Source of the DNA: an uncultured Desulfobacterales bacterium
GTDB taxonomy: Bacteria > Desulfobacterota > Desulfobacteria > Desulfobacterales > JAHEIW01
Assembly: GCA_947259495.1 (NCBI GenBank)
Contig: CAMYLV010000007.1
Span: 1-64,000 of the forward strand
Reading direction: 5' to 3'
Length of the DNA: 64,000 nt
Below, in pieces: positions 8,599 to 17,950 of this stretch. How positions within the stretch are numbered: the first letter of the stretch is position 1; each line of letters starts with the position of its first letter. The notes beneath the pieces were generated by a model. That model did no database searches. It was not told the origin of the DNA and worked only from the letters and a program-made list of their open reading frames with translations. Position numbers and translations under genes: made by a program.

Positions 8599-9258
8599 AT
8601 GTTCAAAGCAGAAGACGATGGCAAAACCGGCAGCGCAGGCCAGAAGCGCAAAACCCAGCCTGTCAATGCTGAGCGCTTTACACGCCAGATTGAATTTATT
8701 GTTGAGGCGGATAAACTAAAAAAAGTTGAGCGCAGGACCACACTGCTCGATCGTTCCCGTCAGGAGAACTCGGCCGAGCATTCCTGGCACATTGCGCTGC
8801 TGGTCCTGGTTTTATCCGAATACGCCGAAAACCAGAATTTAGATCTGCTGCGGGTGATCAAACTGCTGTTGATCCACGATCTGGTTGAAATCGATGCCGG
8901 TGACACTTACTGCTATGACGAAAGCGGTGGTCTGGATCAAAAAAAGCGTGAAACCAAAGCTGCTGATCGAATTTTCAACATCCTGCCAAGCGATCAGGCC
9001 GATTCTTTCCGGTTTCTGTGGGACGAGTACGAATCCCGAAAAACACCTGAATCACGGTTTGCCAATGCCCTGGATCGGGTGCAACCCTTCTTACACAATT
9101 ATCTTACGCGCGGTTACACCTGGCAAAAACACGGCATCCAAAAAAAACAGGTCGTTGCGCGAATGCAGCCGGTCAATGATGGCTCACGCTTTTTATGGGA
9201 TTATGTCTCCAGCCTCATCGAGGATGCGGTTGCGAAAGGGTTTCTGGCAAACAAATAA
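8599..9258 (+). CDS. HD-domain hydrolase, YfbR/HDDC2-like (5'-deoxynucleotidase family)
   Basis: 219 residues. The metal-binding HD signature is complete: ENSAEHSWHIALL gives the first His, LLIHDLVEIDAGDTY the HD pair, and ANALDRVQPFLHNYL the final Asp. This matches the YfbR/HDDC2 group, which dephosphorylates deoxynucleoside 5'-monophosphates. About 30 basic, poorly conserved residues precede the domain. The start at 8599 has GGAG eight bases upstream. It is followed after 3 bp by the ABC ATPase, so the two are probably co-transcribed. A role in nucleotide pool cleaning beside the photolyases is plausible but inferred. Confidence 0.85.
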   Translation: MFKAEDDGKTGSAGQKRKTQPVNAERFTRQIEFIVEADKLKKVERRTTLLDRSRQENSAEHSWHIALLVLVLSEYAENQNLDLLRVIKLLLIHDLVEIDAGDTYCYDESGGLDQKKRETKAADRIFNILPSDQADSFRFLWDEYESRKTPESRFANALDRVQPFLHNYLTRGYTWQKHGIQKKQVVARMQPVNDGSRFLWDYVSSLIEDAVAKGFLANK

Positions 9259-9261
9259 CAA

Positions 9262-9975
9262 ATGACTCATCTACAGGCAATGAAACCAGAGTCATCTCGA
9301 TCGGTGATTTCGGCCAAAGGGTTAACCCGCGTCTACAAATTGGGTGACAGCGAGGTCATCGGAATCAGCCAGGTTGATCTTGAAATCGCTGCCGGCGAGC
9401 TGGTTGTGCTCAAGGGCAACAGCGGTTCGGGAAAAAGTACCTTGCTGTCTTTATTGGCGGGCCTGGATCGACCCACCCGGGGTGATTTGACAGTTGCAAA
9501 TCATGATTTGAATGATACATCTGATGCTGATTTGACTCATTTTCGCCGGCAGGTCGTCGGCATGATCTTTCAATCTTTTAATTTGCTGCCCACCTTAAAT
9601 GTCCTTGAAAATATCTGCCTGCCGGCACTCCTGGCCGGCAAATCGGTTGCTGAAAGTCGGCCCAAGGCCATGGCGCTGCTTGAATGGTTAGGGCTTGATG
9701 CGCGTCTAAACCACCTTCCGGCACAACTTTCCGGCGGCGAGATGCAACGTACCGCCATTGCCAGAGCGCTCATCAATGATCCGGCTATTATTCTAGCCGA
9801 CGAGCCCACCGGAAACCTTGACAGCCGCAACGGACAAATCGTCATTGATCTGCTGGCCGAGCTGAATCGAAAATGGGACCGTACCGTTTTTATTGCGACC
9901 CACAGCACTCTTGCCGACGACAGGGCTTCGGTTAAAATTGGTCTGAAAGACGGTATGCTCACGAGTCTCCCATGA
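9262..9975 (+). CDS. ABC transporter ATP-binding protein (LolD/MacB/AttE type)
   Basis: 237 residues with Walker A GNSGSGKST, Q-loop FQSFNLLP, signature LSGGEMQR, Walker B AIILADEPT and switch His in IATHS. The family energises FtsX-type permeases that move lipids, lipoproteins or peptides instead of driving classical import. The frame overlaps the start of the downstream permease by 4 bases (ATGA), a sign of translational coupling. The start at 9262 lacks a clear ribosome site and an ATG at 9280 is an alternative. Together with the permease and the AttH-like protein it forms a recognisable export set. Confidence 0.92.
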   Translation: MTHLQAMKPESSRSVISAKGLTRVYKLGDSEVIGISQVDLEIAAGELVVLKGNSGSGKSTLLSLLAGLDRPTRGDLTVANHDLNDTSDADLTHFRRQVVGMIFQSFNLLPTLNVLENICLPALLAGKSVAESRPKAMALLEWLGLDARLNHLPAQLSGGEMQRTAIARALINDPAIILADEPTGNLDSRNGQIVIDLLAELNRKWDRTVFIATHSTLADDRASVKIGLKDGMLTSLP

Positions 9976-12560
9976 AAAAGTTTCTATTTTTTTCGCGCCT
10001 CTTTATCTGGTTCAGCCTGCGGGATATGCGTAAACACATGGGACGGGCGGCGACGGTTCTTTTTGGGATTGCTCTGGGTGCGGCCGTTTTTACCAGTGTG
10101 CGTCTTTCGGTAAACGCCTCACTGGATTCCTTTACCAAGAGCATGGATCTAATTGCCGGACGGGCGGATCACGTGCTCACCCGGCCCGGTGGCTATGTTC
10201 CCGAATATCTGATCGCTCGACTTTTAGATCATCCGATGATTCGAAATGCCTCACCGGTTCTGACCACCTATACGCGAGTTTCGCAGGACGGTTCGGAGCC
10301 GTTTCTGTTGATTGGATTTGATCCTATCCTGGACCGGCCCTTGCGTAACTGGCGGATTAACGATAAAAGCGGTCAGTCGCCGGTCGTCTGGTTGGATCTG
10401 CTAAAAGAGCCCTTCACATTGATTTTAGGCGAGCCGCTGGCACGCCAATTAAATCGTGCGCCGGGCGATAGTCTGTATCTTGAGCATGCGCACCAAAAAA
10501 CACGGTTCAAAATTTTAGGCATGCTGGAGCGTAGCGGACTATCGCTGGCTGAAGGCGGCCGGATTGCCTTAACCGACATTGCAACCTTCCAGGAATTTAC
10601 CGGGCTGTTCGGCAAAGTAGATCGAATCGATCTGCAGCTGAAACCCCTTGCCACCGCAAGGGATCGGGCTGATATCCAACGGCTGTTACCTGAAAGTATT
10701 CAGTTGAACCCGCCAACCGCCAAGCGCGAAAGCGGGCAGATGATGATCAGGGCCTATCAACTCAATCTTTCCATCTTGAGCTTTGCATCGCTTTTCGTGG
10801 GAATGTTTCTGGTTTACAGCCTGGTGGCCCTTAATGCGGCTTCGCGTCGTCATGAACTGGCTATTTTACGGGCCACGGGTGCCTCGGCTTACCATGTTTT
10901 TTTTATTTTTTTGGCTGAGGGTGCTTTTTTAGGGATCACCGGTTGGCTGGTGGCGATCCCCCTTGGCAATTTCTTAATCAAATATCTGCTGCACGGGGTC
11001 AGTCAAACCATCTCCACTCTTTTTGTGCGCGTGCAGGTGGATACACTTTCTTTGAGCGTCTCTGAAATTGCTTTCGGTTTCGCCGTTACTGTAGGTATCT
11101 CAATTTTAGCAGCATATCAACCCGCGCGGGAGGCAATGCAGGTGGCCCCTAAGGAAGCGCTGGAGATTTCGCAACTGGGTATGCGGCCCCGAAAATCGCC
11201 CGGGCAGCTCGCCATATGGGGTCTGATCTGTATCCTGTTGGTGTTGCCCCTATCGCGGCTTCCGGCAGTTCTGGATATGCCGCTGCCAGGGTACTTGGCT
11301 ATTTTGCTGCTATTTGTCGGTTTTTCGCTGCTGGCGCCCTGGGCTCTGCAGCGAATCAGCCACAGCTCCTCAGCGGTTCTGCTGAAGCGAGCCGGCATAC
11401 CGGCCTATCTCGCCAGCCGTTATGTTCGTGACAGCGGGACCCGCACGGCGGTCTCGGTTGGCGCCCTGATTACCGCTGTGGCCTTATTTACGGCCCTGGT
11501 TATTATGATCTACAGTTTTCGTCAGACAGTGACCTACTGGACCTACGAGACCATCAAAGGGGACTTGTTTTTAACCTCAAAAATGGGAGAAATAAATCGC
11601 TTTCGCTACCCCATTCCACAGCAGGTTATTGACGATCTGCAGGATTATAGATCCGAAATAGATATCTTACCCAATCGGCGGTTTTTTTTAAACTATGGAA
11701 AGTTCCCCTATGAGTTTGAGCTAATGGACATGCAGGGATTTATGCAATACGCGTCTTTTTTCTGGCTGAAAGGAAATCCGAAAGCAATTCGTCCCATGCT
11801 CAAACGCGGAGAGGGGGTTATTGTTTCAGAGGTGTTCTCAAATCGCACCGGATTAACCGTCGGCGATGTTTTCAAGGCTCAGATCGAAGAATCCTATTTA
11901 GAATTGCCCATTATAGGCATTGTACGCGACTATCGGACGCAGGGGGGTGTGGTTTTTTACTCCATGCCGCATTTCAACGCGCAGTATCATCAAACTTACT
12001 GGGGCGGATTGCGCTTTTTTTTCAAAGACCGCTCACAGGATTTGGATCTGGCGGTCGCCAAACTGCGTAACGACATTATCGACCGCATGGGTGATAAGGT
12101 CGATATGTACAGCGGCAAAGGGCTGCGCGGCGCTGTTTTAAAAATCTTTGACGAAACGTTTGCGGTGACAACGGTGTTGCTTCTGATTGCCCTGGTGATT
12201 GCGGCCCTGGGGATCGCCACCACCTTAACGGTTCTGGTGCTGGAGCGATCCCGGCAGCTAAATACCCTTTTTGCAGTGGGCGCCAGTTTTCGGCAAATTC
12301 GTTCGATGATATTCTGGGAAGCCGGTTTTATGGTGGTCATCGGCGAGCTGGCCGGAGTTGTCTGTGGGTTTGTCCTGTCTTGCCTGCTGGTATTTGTGAT
12401 CAACCGCCAATCATTTGGCTGGACGTTTCTTTACGGCGTGAACTGGGGGGCACTCGGCGCGTCGATTCCGCTGATTATTCTGACGGCCCTGGCCGCGGCC
12501 CTGCCGGCAGTGAAAATGGTTTTTCGCAAGCCGCCGGCAACGCTTCTGCGCGAAAGATGA
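9972..12560 (+). CDS. FtsX-type ABC permease, fused double-unit form
   Basis: 862 residues. N-terminal membrane segment (about 20-42), large extracytoplasmic domain, then three helices near 270-395 (the first FtsX unit, YSLVALNAASRRHELAILRATGA), helices near 408-460, another segment around 495-515, a second extracytoplasmic domain, and a final FtsX unit at about 730-850 (LERSRQLNTLFAVGASFRQIR). This is the duplicated MacB/LolCE-like architecture in which one chain supplies both permease halves. It overlaps the ATPase gene by 4 bases. The AttEFGH-type neighbourhood suggests it moves a lipid or lipid-like compound across the envelope. Confidence 0.9.
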   Translation: MKKFLFFSRLFIWFSLRDMRKHMGRAATVLFGIALGAAVFTSVRLSVNASLDSFTKSMDLIAGRADHVLTRPGGYVPEYLIARLLDHPMIRNASPVLTTYTRVSQDGSEPFLLIGFDPILDRPLRNWRINDKSGQSPVVWLDLLKEPFTLILGEPLARQLNRAPGDSLYLEHAHQKTRFKILGMLERSGLSLAEGGRIALTDIATFQEFTGLFGKVDRIDLQLKPLATARDRADIQRLLPESIQLNPPTAKRESGQMMIRAYQLNLSILSFASLFVGMFLVYSLVALNAASRRHELAILRATGASAYHVFFIFLAEGAFLGITGWLVAIPLGNFLIKYLLHGVSQTISTLFVRVQVDTLSLSVSEIAFGFAVTVGISILAAYQPAREAMQVAPKEALEISQLGMRPRKSPGQLAIWGLICILLVLPLSRLPAVLDMPLPGYLAILLLFVGFSLLAPWALQRISHSSSAVLLKRAGIPAYLASRYVRDSGTRTAVSVGALITAVALFTALVIMIYSFRQTVTYWTYETIKGDLFLTSKMGEINRFRYPIPQQVIDDLQDYRSEIDILPNRRFFLNYGKFPYEFELMDMQGFMQYASFFWLKGNPKAIRPMLKRGEGVIVSEVFSNRTGLTVGDVFKAQIEESYLELPIIGIVRDYRTQGGVVFYSMPHFNAQYHQTYWGGLRFFFKDRSQDLDLAVAKLRNDIIDRMGDKVDMYSGKGLRGAVLKIFDETFAVTTVLLLIALVIAALGIATTLTVLVLERSRQLNTLFAVGASFRQIRSMIFWEAGFMVVIGELAGVVCGFVLSCLLVFVINRQSFGWTFLYGVNWGALGASIPLIILTALAAALPAVKMVFRKPPATLLRER

Positions 12561-12707
12561 GAATTAACCGCAGACGCATGCAGGCAAACGCAAACTTTTC
12601 ATTTTAATTGAACCGCTGATGCCGATTCGATTGCGCGGAAAGCCTCGAGTTACATAAAAAGGCCGCAACGGGAGATGAACATTTAAGGTTAGTTAATCAT
12701 CATAGAA

Positions 12708-13853
12708 ATGAAACGACGATCTGAGAAATTTGCCTTTACGCTTTTGTGTCTTTTTCTGATGACTGCCCTGGCGGGTCATAAAGTGATGGCTGAAGATCAG
12801 AATGGCTATTTAACGGTGACTGGGCCATGCCATCCAACATTCCCGAAAGACCACGGACCGCATCCGGGTTATCGCACAGAGTGGTGGTATTATACGGGCA
12901 ATCTGCTGGCCGCATCAGGCAATCAATATGGATACCAGTTGACGTTTTTTCGCAGCCAGATCAGCCCATCTGATACAACCACGAACTGGCCCCGGCCGTC
13001 GTCCGCCTGGCGAACCCAGCAGGTTTTTGTGGGGCATGCCGCCATTTCAGATTTGAGTAAAAAGAAGCACCGGCATGCCGAACTAATGGCCAGGGAAGCA
13101 CTGGGAATGGCAGGCGCCTCTCAAAAGACGGCTGCAACCACTGTTTTTATTAAAAACTGGTCAACCACAATTGGCGCTGATAGCCACGTTTTGGCAGCTC
13201 ATACGGCTGACTTTTCAATTGATTTGACCCTGCAGCCGGCCAAACCACCAGTTTTGCACGGTCAGGCGGGTTACAGTCGCAAAGGGTCAACTGCCAAAAA
13301 GGCAAGCTGCTATTACTCTCTGACGCGTCTGATTTCAAAAGGAATGCTGAAGATTGATGGCAAAACAATTGCAGTTGAAGGCTTAAGCTGGATGGATCAT
13401 GAGTACAGTACGGACCCCCTGGAAGCGGGCATTGTTGGTTGGGACTGGCTTAGCCTGCAGCTTTCCGATCAAACCGAGCTGATGCTCTTTTTTCTCAGAC
13501 AACAGAACGGGGAAATACACCCGGCATCCAGCGGCACCTTTGTCGATCGATCGGGGAGGCCGCAACATTTAACCAGAGAAGATTTCAGCTTCACAGCCCT
13601 GAAGCAGTGGCAAAGTCCCCGATCCAATGCAGTTTATCCGGTAGCCTGGCACTTAAATATTTTGCCGCTCGCGATTGAATTAACGATCGTTGCCAATCTA
13701 AACGATCAGGAGATGGTGACGGCGGCAACTACGGGGGTTACCTACTGGGAAGGCAGCGTATCGGCAACCGGTACGCTTGCCGAGCAGCCCGTAAGGGCTG
13801 ACGGATATGTAGAACTGACCGGTTATGCGAAAGCTTTTCGTGCTCCGCTGTAA
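12708..13853 (+). CDS. AttH/CrtC-like lipocalin-domain protein (secreted)
   Basis: 381 residues with a Sec signal peptide ending near VMA-EDQ. Family motifs are clear: HPGYRTEWWYYTGNL near the N-terminus, GLSWMDHEYSTDPL in the middle, and GVTYWEGSV plus GYVELTGYA at the end. The family includes carotenoid 1,2-hydratase (CrtC) and AttH; most members beside an FtsX-type ABC exporter are thought to handle lipids, and no carotenoid genes are in view here. It lies 147 bp after the permease, so it may have its own promoter. An enzymatic or a lipid-carrier role are both possible; carotenoid hydration is unlikely from context. Confidence 0.85.
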   Translation: MKRRSEKFAFTLLCLFLMTALAGHKVMAEDQNGYLTVTGPCHPTFPKDHGPHPGYRTEWWYYTGNLLAASGNQYGYQLTFFRSQISPSDTTTNWPRPSSAWRTQQVFVGHAAISDLSKKKHRHAELMAREALGMAGASQKTAATTVFIKNWSTTIGADSHVLAAHTADFSIDLTLQPAKPPVLHGQAGYSRKGSTAKKASCYYSLTRLISKGMLKIDGKTIAVEGLSWMDHEYSTDPLEAGIVGWDWLSLQLSDQTELMLFFLRQQNGEIHPASSGTFVDRSGRPQHLTREDFSFTALKQWQSPRSNAVYPVAWHLNILPLAIELTIVANLNDQEMVTAATTGVTYWEGSVSATGTLAEQPVRADGYVELTGYAKAFRAPL

Positions 13854-13957
13854 AGGCATACGATCTATCGTATTTTTCCATCGCCATTGGCGCCCATCAT
13901 GATCGGCACGCATCTCTTCGAATTTTGCATAGTTTTTTCTCCTGAAACACTCCCTTT

Positions 13958-14368
13958 TTATTTTTTCTGAAGGGCGTCAATTATAAGTTCATAGATTTTA
14001 TGCAGCTCCTCACCAGCTGAAAGAGATATTCGGCCCTGCCAGATATTCACCACGGCTTTGTCAGTCACACCTAACCTCTGACACAGTAGCCGGGCTTGAT
14101 GCCAGGTCGGCAGCCATACCAGCTTTTCAACCATCGCTTCCACACTGCCGAATATGTCGACAAACCTTGGAAGGCTCAGGATGAAGTAAATACGATGCGG
14201 GAACGGCGAATCGACCGCGATGATTTTGTCCGGGTCCCACACAAAACACCCTACATGCGGCTGCCAATCGTTTCCCAGTCGTTTAATTTCGCTCGCCAAT
14301 TGGCAAATTTGGGTGTCAAATACCATCGGAGGAAGATCTTTTTGGGGATCAAACGGTATCGGTTTCAT
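13958..14368 (-). CDS. Conserved-looking hypothetical protein
   Basis: 136 residues, no signal peptide or membrane helix, no family I recognise. It has a mixed alpha/beta pattern (HRIYFILSLPRFVDIFGS) and a helical C-terminus with an HTH-like stretch (QARLLCQRLGVTDKAVVNIW), which may bind nucleic acid, though that is weak. AAGGAG lies upstream of the ATG at a longish spacing. It is 27 bp downstream of the next minus-strand gene and probably shares its transcript. The pair interrupts the plus-strand light/lipid block. Confidence 0.6.
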   Translation of the reverse strand: MKPIPFDPQKDLPPMVFDTQICQLASEIKRLGNDWQPHVGCFVWDPDKIIAVDSPFPHRIYFILSLPRFVDIFGSVEAMVEKLVWLPTWHQARLLCQRLGVTDKAVVNIWQGRISLSAGEELHKIYELIIDALQKK

Positions 14369-14395
14369 TTCAGAGACACGCTCCTTTGAGCTGGA

Positions 14396-15391
14396 TTAAT
14401 TGGTTAATTGATTTATTTCGGGTCGCAGATTTCTCTTGAAGCGCACCAGATAATCATCAACCAGCTGTCGGGTGTGGACGCTTTTGGCGCGTCGGATCAA
14501 TGGATACAAACGCTTGCAATCACCCAAAGTCAGTAACTTAACCGTTCGAATACACGCCAATTCGTTGCGAACATGCGGAAATGTTTCCAAATTAGCCGTC
14601 AGTTCATCTTTTTCAACAAGCTTTGAATAAACCAACGAGCGGGCCGCAAGCAATACTTCGCGCTGAGTGTCCTTGATGTTGGGGTGAAATATGTAGGTAA
14701 GGGTTAACTGATCACCCGGTCCAAATAGATGGCCGTGCTCGCCAAGGGCTTGCAGCGCCTCATGGGCGATAAATACGGGTCTCACTTGGACCTGTTGGGG
14801 CAACCTGTGTTTGAGTTGGCGGTACAATCCGTAATGAATCGAACCGGCTTCAATAAATGCGGTTTTATACCGGGTTATTTTGTCGGCCAGGTCCCGGGCC
14901 CGCAGGTTGTCTCGCAACCGAAAGCGGGCCGCATCGGCGCGGGCAAAGTGGAGGATCGCCTGAATGACAGCCTCGAACGATCCGTTCATCACCGTCTGAT
15001 AGTAGTCTAAAAGGGCTTTGGTGGCATCCCGTTCCGCCACATATACCTGATATTGAATCGTTTGCGGCTTCAAATCTCCAGGGCTTTGGCCCCGGGAAAA
15101 AAGTTCGTGGATCGCCAGCAGGTGTTGTAGAAATGGCTCCACCTGAATGATTTTCTTCCCGTCGGCATTCAATTCACCCAACAGCCGGCACATGCGGCGG
15201 CTGAAATCCGGATATTCGATGTCGATCGGCAGTAAATAGTCTTCAATGGCAAGTGCGCCCGCGAGCATCCGTTGAAACCCAGATTGGGGCGGCTCCTCCA
15301 GGAAGATGGCCTCGTGGCCCTGCATGAAGTTTGCCGTCATGCGGACAATTTCAGGCCGATGGATTGAAAATACGATGGTGATGCGTTGCAT
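14396..15391 (-). CDS. Hypothetical protein, faint TraB/EreA/ChaN-like character
   Basis: 331 residues, soluble. The opening ITIVFSIHRPEIVRMTANF with a following FLEEPP, and the later FIEAGSIHYGLYRQLK, recall the His...Glu...GxxH layout of TraB/EreA/ChaN-type metal-dependent proteins, but the match is too weak to assign. The rest is mostly helical with many charged residues. The ATG start is simple. Gene order suggests co-transcription with the 136-residue protein downstream. Function unknown. Confidence 0.6.
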   Translation of the reverse strand: MQRITIVFSIHRPEIVRMTANFMQGHEAIFLEEPPQSGFQRMLAGALAIEDYLLPIDIEYPDFSRRMCRLLGELNADGKKIIQVEPFLQHLLAIHELFSRGQSPGDLKPQTIQYQVYVAERDATKALLDYYQTVMNGSFEAVIQAILHFARADAARFRLRDNLRARDLADKITRYKTAFIEAGSIHYGLYRQLKHRLPQQVQVRPVFIAHEALQALGEHGHLFGPGDQLTLTYIFHPNIKDTQREVLLAARSLVYSKLVEKDELTANLETFPHVRNELACIRTVKLLTLGDCKRLYPLIRRAKSVHTRQLVDDYLVRFKRNLRPEINQLTN

Positions 15392-15484
15392 TTGCTTTGC
15401 GGCGCTCCATGCGCGTGTTGTGAAGTTGAGGTTTATCTAAAAAGACTTTACAATGCCAGGCATTGACTTATCGTATAAACAATT

Positions 15485-15991
15485 ATGTGCAGTAAATTAA
15501 AATTTGCAAACAAAATTCATTCGATTACAGCGCCAAACTATTTTGTAAGTGTTTTTATTTTTGCACTCGCCCTTGTTTCTGTTTTATTGGCTTATGATTG
15601 CAAGGATGCGCTTTCCATGGATTTAACGCAATTTGAATGGAAAAACCGATTGCTTTTGCTTTTTGCGCCGGATAGCAACGATCCGCACTTTATGCTTTTA
15701 CAGGGTGAAATCAGCGCAAAAAAAACTGAAGTCGAAGATCGTGATTTAAAGGTTTTTGAAGTACTTGAAAGCGGTCCCTCTCGAATGAACGAAACCCCCA
15801 TAGAATCACAGAAGGCAAATGCGCTGCGCGATCATTTCGCGATACCCCAGAATACTTTCGCTCTAATTCTGGTGGGCAAAGATGGTGGTGTAAAACTCAA
15901 GCGTGACGATCAGGTCTACTTGGCAGAAGTTTTTGAACGGATCGATTCGATGCCCATGCGCAGAAATGAGATGCGCCAAAAAAACCAATAA
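15485..15991 (+). CDS. DUF4174 protein
   Basis: 168 residues. A hydrophobic segment at about 22-38 suggests a signal anchor or signal peptide, followed by a thioredoxin-like DUF4174 core: FEWKNRLLLLFAPDSNDPHF, DRDLKVFEVLE, then ILVGKDGGVKLKRD and a helix with the frequent family ending IDSMPMRRNEMR. No CxxC redox pair is present. The family is commonly found near photolyase, SDR and DUF1365 genes, agreeing with its place here. It is divergent from the hypothetical pair on the minus strand, with 93 bp between. Confidence 0.8.
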   Translation: MCSKLKFANKIHSITAPNYFVSVFIFALALVSVLLAYDCKDALSMDLTQFEWKNRLLLLFAPDSNDPHFMLLQGEISAKKTEVEDRDLKVFEVLESGPSRMNETPIESQKANALRDHFAIPQNTFALILVGKDGGVKLKRDDQVYLAEVFERIDSMPMRRNEMRQKNQ

Positions 15992-16086
15992 TTTCTAACT
16001 TTCACCGCAGATGGATGCTCTGCAATCAGCAAAACTCGCTGGCGATCGTGAATACAGCAAAATTAGGAATTTGAGGAGGAATATTT

Positions 16087-16800
16087 ATGGGCACCAACAA
16101 TTATCTTATCGTCGGCGGCAGTTCCGGCATTGGTCTCGAAATTGTCAAAGCGCTTCGTGAAGAAGATCATGACGTCTACGTGGGTTCACGCACGAATGAT
16201 ACCCTAACCCAAATGGATGGTTTGCATCATTTTGCGCTCGATGTGACAGCGGATCCGATTAGCTTTGAGGGATTACCCGAAACGTTAAATGGCCTGGTGT
16301 ACTGTCCGGGGACCATTCGACTCAAACCCTTTCATCGTCTGACAATCGATGACTTTTTAGACGATTTGCAGGTTAATTATTTGGGAGCGGTAAAGACGAT
16401 TCAAGCTTGTCTGCCCCGTTTAAAAAAATCGACAACCGGCGCTGCCATTGTGCTGTTCAGTACAGTGGCCGTCAAAACCGGTATGCCGTTTCATGCCTCC
16501 GTCGCCGGCGCCAAGGCGGCGGTGGAGGGCTTAACGCGCTCACTGGCCGCTGAATTTGCGCCCCGTATGCGCGTGAATGCGATTGCGCCCTCACTAACCG
16601 ACACCCCTCTGGCACAGGGTTTGTTGTCCAGTGAAGATAAACGCAAAGCATCGGCAGAGCGCCACCCATCAAAGCGGATCGGCACACCCCAGGAAATCGC
16701 TCAAGTAGCCGTCCATTTGCTGTCGGAAGCGAGTGCCTGGATGACCGGCCAGATCATACATGTCGATGGGGGCATGAGCGCATTGCGAACCTTCAGATGA
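16087..16800 (+). CDS. SDR-family protein lacking the catalytic Tyr
   Basis: 237 residues. The cofactor motif GGSSGIGLE and the structural NAG-like position are present, and the end (MTGQIIHVDGGMSALR) is typical of classical SDRs. The active site reads FHASVAGAKAAVEGL where YxxxK is expected, so the catalytic Tyr is replaced by Val while the Lys stays. Members of this subgroup beside photolyase/CFA genes often share such a changed site (from memory). It may bind nucleotide without classic dehydrogenase activity. GGAGGA precedes the ATG. It is 14 bp before the next gene, so co-transcribed. Confidence 0.87.
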   Translation: MGTNNYLIVGGSSGIGLEIVKALREEDHDVYVGSRTNDTLTQMDGLHHFALDVTADPISFEGLPETLNGLVYCPGTIRLKPFHRLTIDDFLDDLQVNYLGAVKTIQACLPRLKKSTTGAAIVLFSTVAVKTGMPFHASVAGAKAAVEGLTRSLAAEFAPRMRVNAIAPSLTDTPLAQGLLSSEDKRKASAERHPSKRIGTPQEIAQVAVHLLSEASAWMTGQIIHVDGGMSALRTFR

Positions 16801-16814
16801 TAAGGAATTAACTG

Positions 16815-17792
16815 GTGCAGAAAGTCTTGGTTACCGGGGCTACCGGCTTTATCGGCATCGAAGTCTCCAGGCAATTAGCGGAGCGGGGCATGCGCCCCAG
16901 ACTGATGGTCAGGCGTCCTGTGCGCGGGCTGATGCTCAAAAATCTGGAGGCTGAAATCATGCAGGCCGATCTCCGCAGCCCCGAAAGCCTGGATCGTATT
17001 CTCAACGGGATCGACACCGTTATCCATCTGGGGGCGCGCGCTGCTTTTGAAACCTATCCGCGAGTGTTTCCATCTATTGTCAAGGGTTCCCTGAATCTCA
17101 TGCAGGCTGCTATCAAAGCGCGTGTCAAAAACTTTGTGTTTAGCAGCAGTTTACTGGTCTACGGGGATAGCGCCAGGCCGATCGATCAACACACAGAACC
17201 TTCACCGATGTCCGGGTACGGACGGGCCAAGCTTGAAGCCGAACAGCGCATGGCTGAGATGGCTGCCGCTGCCGACATCCGCTTTGTATCCTTGCGTCTG
17301 TCACATGTTTATGGAGCCCACAGCCTGTTGTTTGACCGCATTCGGCACGGGCAGATCTTCTTTCCGGGGAAAGGGGAAAATGCATTTGCGCACATTCACA
17401 TTTATGACGCGGCCCGGGCCCTCATCCAGGCCGCTGAGAACGGCCGATCGGGTATCTGGGTTGTGGCCGATAATTTATCCTGCACCTGGAATGATTTTTT
17501 TGAAACACTACAAATCTACCATCCACGACTGCGCGTGATGCACATCCCGCGCGTGATTTCTTACGTGGGTACAACTATTTTATCTGTTTTCTTTAAATTA
17601 ACCGCCCAGCCAAATCCATATCCCAGCGGCGCCATTTCGTGTTGGAATCTGCGTTTACCGGTTGTACCGGGAACGATCCGTCAAGCGATTGGTGGGGAAC
17701 CTCAGTTTCCAACCATCCACCAGGGTATTCCCGACGTATTGGACAACTCCATTTCTTTTTATTGGTTGCCGTCCAATCTTGATCGATCATAA
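16815..17792 (+). CDS. NAD-dependent epimerase/dehydratase (extended SDR)
   Basis: 325 residues starting at GTG with TAAGGA upstream. Rossmann motif GATGFIG at the N-terminus, Ser in FVFSSSLLVYGD, and catalytic YGRAK with Lys follow the extended SDR pattern; the C-terminal part is the variable substrate domain. Known family members act on nucleotide sugars, sterols or flavonoid-like ketones; no specific substrate can be named. It follows the Tyr-less SDR closely. After its stop a short IR (ACCCC/GGGGT) with no T-run is seen. Confidence 0.85.
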   Translation: MQKVLVTGATGFIGIEVSRQLAERGMRPRLMVRRPVRGLMLKNLEAEIMQADLRSPESLDRILNGIDTVIHLGARAAFETYPRVFPSIVKGSLNLMQAAIKARVKNFVFSSSLLVYGDSARPIDQHTEPSPMSGYGRAKLEAEQRMAEMAAAADIRFVSLRLSHVYGAHSLLFDRIRHGQIFFPGKGENAFAHIHIYDAARALIQAAENGRSGIWVVADNLSCTWNDFFETLQIYHPRLRVMHIPRVISYVGTTILSVFFKLTAQPNPYPSGAISCWNLRLPVVPGTIRQAIGGEPQFPTIHQGIPDVLDNSISFYWLPSNLDRS

Positions 17793-17950
17793 AACCCCAT
17801 CGGGGTAGAACCGTATAATCGCCCATTATCCCATAATGTTATTGAATTTTTCGCGCAAATCCTTTAAGTATTGGTGGTGTCCTTCCCGGCCAAACCTTCA
17901 TCCGAGATACTCGTGTAACTTGAGATATTATTATCAAAAAAGTTTTGACT

